6,459 nucleotides of DNA from Solirubrobacteraceae bacterium (GTDB taxonomy: Bacteria; Actinomycetota; Thermoleophilia; Solirubrobacterales; Solirubrobacteraceae): the NCBI GenBank assembly GCA_030447005.1, contig JAUJME010000092.1:1-6459 (forward strand), written 5' to 3'. Position 1 is the stretch's first letter. The number at the start of each line of letters is the position of its first letter. The position numbers were made by a program, and so were the translations under genes. The notes under the pieces are model-generated. The model worked only from the letters and a program-made list of their open reading frames with translations. It searched no databases and was not told where the DNA came from. Shown one piece after another: positions 4,037-6,459 of the stretch.

Positions 4037-6459
4037 CGGTCGCGGCGCAGCAGCCCGCGGCGGCCGCGGCGCCCGCCGGCGTCGGGGTCGCCGGGCGATC
4101 CCGCGGCGGCGGCGCGCTCGGCGGCGTCGAGGCGGTCGAGCGCGTCGTCGAGCTGGGCGCGGAGCCGGTCGACCGTCTCGGGGGAGTGGTGCGTGCCGAG
4201 GGCCGCCTGCGCGGCCTCGAGGTCGGCGGCGAGCCGGTCGCGCTCCTTGCGGGCGCGCTGGGTGGCCTCCCGCGCCGCGATCGTCCGGGCGCGCTCCTCG
4301 GCGAGCTCGCGGGCGGCCTGCGCGGCGCGCTCGCTGAGGATCGCCGTCTCGGTCGCGGCCTCGCCGACGCCGATCTCGAGCTCGTCGACCAGCGTGGCGA
4401 GGACGGCGCGCTCCTCGTCGGACTCGGCCCCCGAGCCGGCGAGCTCCTCGGTGCGCGCGGCGGCCGCCCGGCGGTCGCGCTCGAGGCGCCCGAGCCGGGC
4501 GATCGCCTCGTCGCGCTCCGCCCGGGCGGCCTCGGCGCGCGCGATCGCGTCGTCGAGCTCGCCCGTGACGCCGGCCAGCATCGCCTCGAGGTCCCGTGCG
4601 TTGGCGGCCGCCGCGGTGCGCTCGGCGAGCTCCGCTTCGAGGAACGCGACGCGCGAGCGCGCCTCGGCGGCCCCCCGCTCGAGCTGGGCGAGCTGGGCGG
4701 CGGCCCGCTCGCGCTCGCGGTCGAGCTCGCCGGCCAGCGCCTCGGTCGCGCCCGCGCGGGCGTTGGCCTCATCGAGCTCCCCGCTGACCGCGTTGAGGAG
4801 CGCTTCGAGCTCGGCGGCGCGGGCGGCGGCCTGCTCGAGCTCGGCGGCGATCGCGTCGGCCTGCGCGCGGGCGGCCTCGGCGGTCCGCTCGAGTTCGGGG
4901 ACCTGGGCGGCGACGTCCTCCTGCTCCGCCGCGTGACGGCGCTGCGCCTCGAGGTCGGCGGCCAGCTCCTGCGAGCGCGAGTTCGCCTCGTCGAGCTCGC
5001 CGCTGACCGCGCCGAGGAGCGTTTCGAGCTCCGCGACGCGCGCGGCGGCGGCCTCGGCCGCGTCGGCCCGGGCGGTCGCGTCGTCGAGCTCGCCGCTGAG
5101 CGCGGCGAGCAGGGCCTCGAGCTCGGTGGCGCGCGCGGCGGCCTCCCCGCGCTGCGCCTCGATCGCCGCCAGCCGCTCGTCGGCCTGGGCGGCGGCGTCG
5201 ACGAGCTCCTGGAGCCGCCCCCGCGCCTCGTCGCGCTCCGCCGCCGCCGCGGCGGCCCGGGTCGTCGCGTCGTCGAGCTCGGCGCTCACCGCGCTGAGCA
5301 GCGCCTCGGCCGCCCGGCGCTCCTCGCCCGCCGACGCGAGCTGGCCGCGCAGGTCCTCGGCGGCCCGGCGCTCCTCCTCGAGCTCGGCCGCCAGATGATC
5401 GAGCCGGACTTCGAGCCGGCGCCGCTCCTCGCGGTGGCGGCGCTCCTCGGCGGAGATGTCCTCGATCTGCGCCTCGAGCTCGTCCGTGCGCTGCGAGCCC
5501 TCCTGGAGGTCGCTGGCCAGCGCCGCGGCGCGCGCCTCGGCCGCCTCCATCGCTCGGGCGCGCTCCTCGATCTCGGCGCGCAGCTGGTCGAGCGCGCGCT
5601 GGGCGTCGCGGCCGCGGGCGACCTCGGACTCGAGCGACGCCACGCGGGCGCGGGCCTGCGCGAGCTCCGCCTGCGCGGCGTCGAGCTCCGCGGCCACCGC
5701 CTGCGCGCGCCCCTCGTGCTCCTCGGCGCGGTCGCGGGCGAGCACGAGCCCGTCCTCGAGCGTCTGCGCGGCCAGGCGGGCCTGGTGGAGCTCCGCCTCC
5801 GCGGACTGCACGCGGGCGTCGAGCTCCATCGCCCGCCCCGTGCTCGCCGACATCTCGGACTTGAGGACCTCGAGCAGGGCCTGCGCCTCCGCCGCCTGGC
5901 CCTCGATCGCCTCCGCGTGCGCGCGCGCCTGCTCGGCTTGCTCGCGCGCGGCGGCCAGCTCCGCCTGGCCGGCCTCGACCTGCTGCTCGCGCTCGGCGAG
6001 GGCCGAGCGGGAGATCTCGAGCAGCCCCTGGGCCTCCTCGCGGGACGCCTCGGCGGCGGCGAGGCGCTCGCGCAGCGCCGCGCTCTCCTGGCTGTCGGCC
6101 TGCCGCGCCTCCTCGAGCGCGGCGCCCACCGAGGCCAGCTCCGCCTCGAGCCGGGCGACGTCCGCCCGCGTCGCTTCGAGCGCGCGCTCGGCCTCCGCCG
6201 CGCGGGCGGCGGCCGCCTCGCGCTCCTCCTCGGCGGCCGCGCGGTGGACGTCGATGAGCCGGAAGTCCTCCGCGCGGCCCTCGAGCTCGGCGCGGACCGT
6301 CCCGAGCTCCTCCTCGCGCTCTCCGAGCGCCGAGCGCGAGACCTCGAGCAGCTCGACCGCCTCGTCGCGGGCCTCCTCGGCGGCGGCCGCCGCCGCGCGC
6401 GCCGCCTCGACCTCGGCGAGCAGCCCGCCCTGCGTCTGCTCGAGCTGCGCGCGCAGCTC
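4033..6459 (-). CDS. Long coiled-coil protein, C-terminal part (5' end outside window)
   Basis: The frame is open from the right edge to a TAG at 4035-4033, giving at least 808 residues. A GTG at 6129 could be taken as a start, but the same heptad-like, Glu/Ala/Arg/Leu-rich sequence continues 110 codons further upstream without a stop and includes a partner of a repeat found downstream, so the true start lies beyond 6459. Counting residues from the 6129 codon as 1, only four prolines occur (411, 650, 679, 682) and there is no Cys, Trp or Tyr. This predicts one almost continuous helix up to about residue 645. It ends in THHSPETVDRLRAQLDDAL, another short helix and a Gly/Pro-rich, strongly basic tail, GRRGRRGLLRRDR. 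Two families of internal repeats occur (listed separately). No ATPase motif or membrane segment is visible. The composition resembles cytoskeletal, polar-organiser or SMC-like rods, but the missing N-terminus prevents naming it. Confidence 0.85.
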   Translation of the reverse strand, partial: ELRAQLEQTQGGLLAEVEAARAAAAAAEEARDEAVELLEVSRSALGEREEELGTVRAELEGRAEDFRLIDVHRAAAEEEREAAAARAAEAERALEATRADVARLEAELASVGAALEEARQADSQESAALRERLAAAEASREEAQGLLEISRSALAEREQQVEAGQAELAAAREQAEQARAHAEAIEGQAAEAQALLEVLKSEMSASTGRAMELDARVQSAEAELHQARLAAQTLEDGLVLARDRAEEHEGRAQAVAAELDAAQAELAQARARVASLESEVARGRDAQRALDQLRAEIEERARAMEAAEARAAALASDLQEGSQRTDELEAQIEDISAEERRHREERRRLEVRLDHLAAELEEERRAAEDLRGQLASAGEERRAAEALLSAVSAELDDATTRAAAAAAERDEARGRLQELVDAAAQADERLAAIEAQRGEAAARATELEALLAALSGELDDATARADAAEAAAARVAELETLLGAVSGELDEANSRSQELAADLEAQRRHAAEQEDVAAQVPELERTAEAARAQADAIAAELEQAAARAAELEALLNAVSGELDEANARAGATEALAGELDRERERAAAQLAQLERGAAEARSRVAFLEAELAERTAAAANARDLEAMLAGVTGELDDAIARAEAARAERDEAIARLGRLERDRRAAAARTEELAGSGAESDEERAVLATLVDELEIGVGEAATETAILSERAAQAARELAEERARTIAAREATQRARKERDRLAADLEAAQAALGTHHSPETVDRLRAQLDDALDRLDAAERAAAAGSPGDPDAGGRRGRRGLLRRDR
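4537..5310 (-). repeat. Five dispersed copies of an 18-residue GELDDA-type repeat
   Basis: Inside the coiled-coil gene, a unit close to LEALLxAVSGELDDAxxR occurs five times: 5310-5257 (AEALLSAVSAELDDATTR), 5121-5068 (LEALLAALSGELDDATAR), 5028-4975 (LETLLGAVSGELDEANSR), 4809-4756 (LEALLNAVSGELDEANAR) and 4590-4537 (LEAMLAGVTGELDDAIAR). Starts are 63, 31, 73 and 73 residues apart. The similarity is also visible in DNA, as a recurrent plus-strand CGTCGAGCTCGCC-like block. The Ser/Thr-Gly step within an otherwise Leu/Glu helix could be a flexible or binding point; that is inference. Confidence 0.8.
5956..6378 (-). repeat. Two copies of a 32-residue SRSAL repeat, 109 residues apart
   Basis: In the upstream part of the coiled-coil gene, 6378-6283 and 6051-5956 encode matching 32-residue segments. 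The cores are LLEVSRSALGERE and LLEISRSALAERE, each preceded by an EE/EA-x-R-D/E-EA pattern and ending in AEL. They are offset by exactly 327 bases. A weaker third relative (ALLEVLKSEM) begins at 5880, 49 residues after the second core. The first copy lies upstream of the GTG at 6129, which supports extending the gene to the right edge. Confidence 0.75.

Noticed and set aside
3966..4772. Alternative minus-strand frame (268 codons) overlapping the coiled-coil gene
   Set aside because: Rich in Arg, Pro and Ser with no recognisable fold; the overlapping frame has consistent heptads and internal repeats.
4193..4936. Plus-strand open frame (247 codons) opposite the coiled-coil gene
   Set aside because: The product is nearly all Ser, Arg and Ala, the expected shadow of Glu/Ala/Leu-rich coding sequence on the other strand.
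4033..6129. GTG at 6129 as the true start of the coiled-coil gene
   Set aside because: The frame continues open to 6459 with the same composition and carries a copy of a repeat also found downstream, so the start must lie further out.

Overview
The window is very GC-rich (well above 70% by eye) and almost fully coding, with short or absent spacers. Base composition, Ala/Arg/Glu-rich proteins and GTG starts suggest an actinomycete-type bacterium. The gene types (a TPR-tailed O-antigen-ligase-like protein and a secreted protein with a Pro/Ala linker) would suit a Thermoleophilia/Solirubrobacterales-like lineage. That placement is inference; no rRNA or other marker gene is present.

Layout from left to right. 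Positions 1-52 (minus) may hold the first 17 codons of a gene leaving the window. Positions 53-177 are a less GC-rich spacer. Positions 178-1206 (minus) encode a group 1 luciferase-like (LLM) flavin-dependent oxidoreductase. It lies 7 bases downstream of 1214-1921 (minus), a secreted, membrane-anchored protein of unknown function, so these two look like one operon. A divergent gene starts at 1955 (or 1931) and runs to 4036 (plus); it encodes a polytopic O-antigen ligase/polymerase-like protein with a C-terminal TPR region. Facing it, 4033-6459 (minus) is the C-terminal part of a very long, nearly proline-free coiled-coil protein whose start lies beyond the right edge.

How the genes relate: the O-antigen-ligase-like protein and the anchored secreted protein both point to the cell envelope and share a divergent start region of only 9-33 bases. 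The oxidoreductase is probably just a co-transcribed metabolic gene. The coiled-coil gene converges on the ligase gene, with both stop codons inside one CTAG, so the two are not co-transcribed. No mobile element, CRISPR array, tRNA or rRNA was seen. I found no clear new multi-gene system. The items most worth following are the internally repeated coiled-coil protein, the compact divergent junction, the uncharacterised secreted protein and the use of TAG as the stop in all four complete gene ends.
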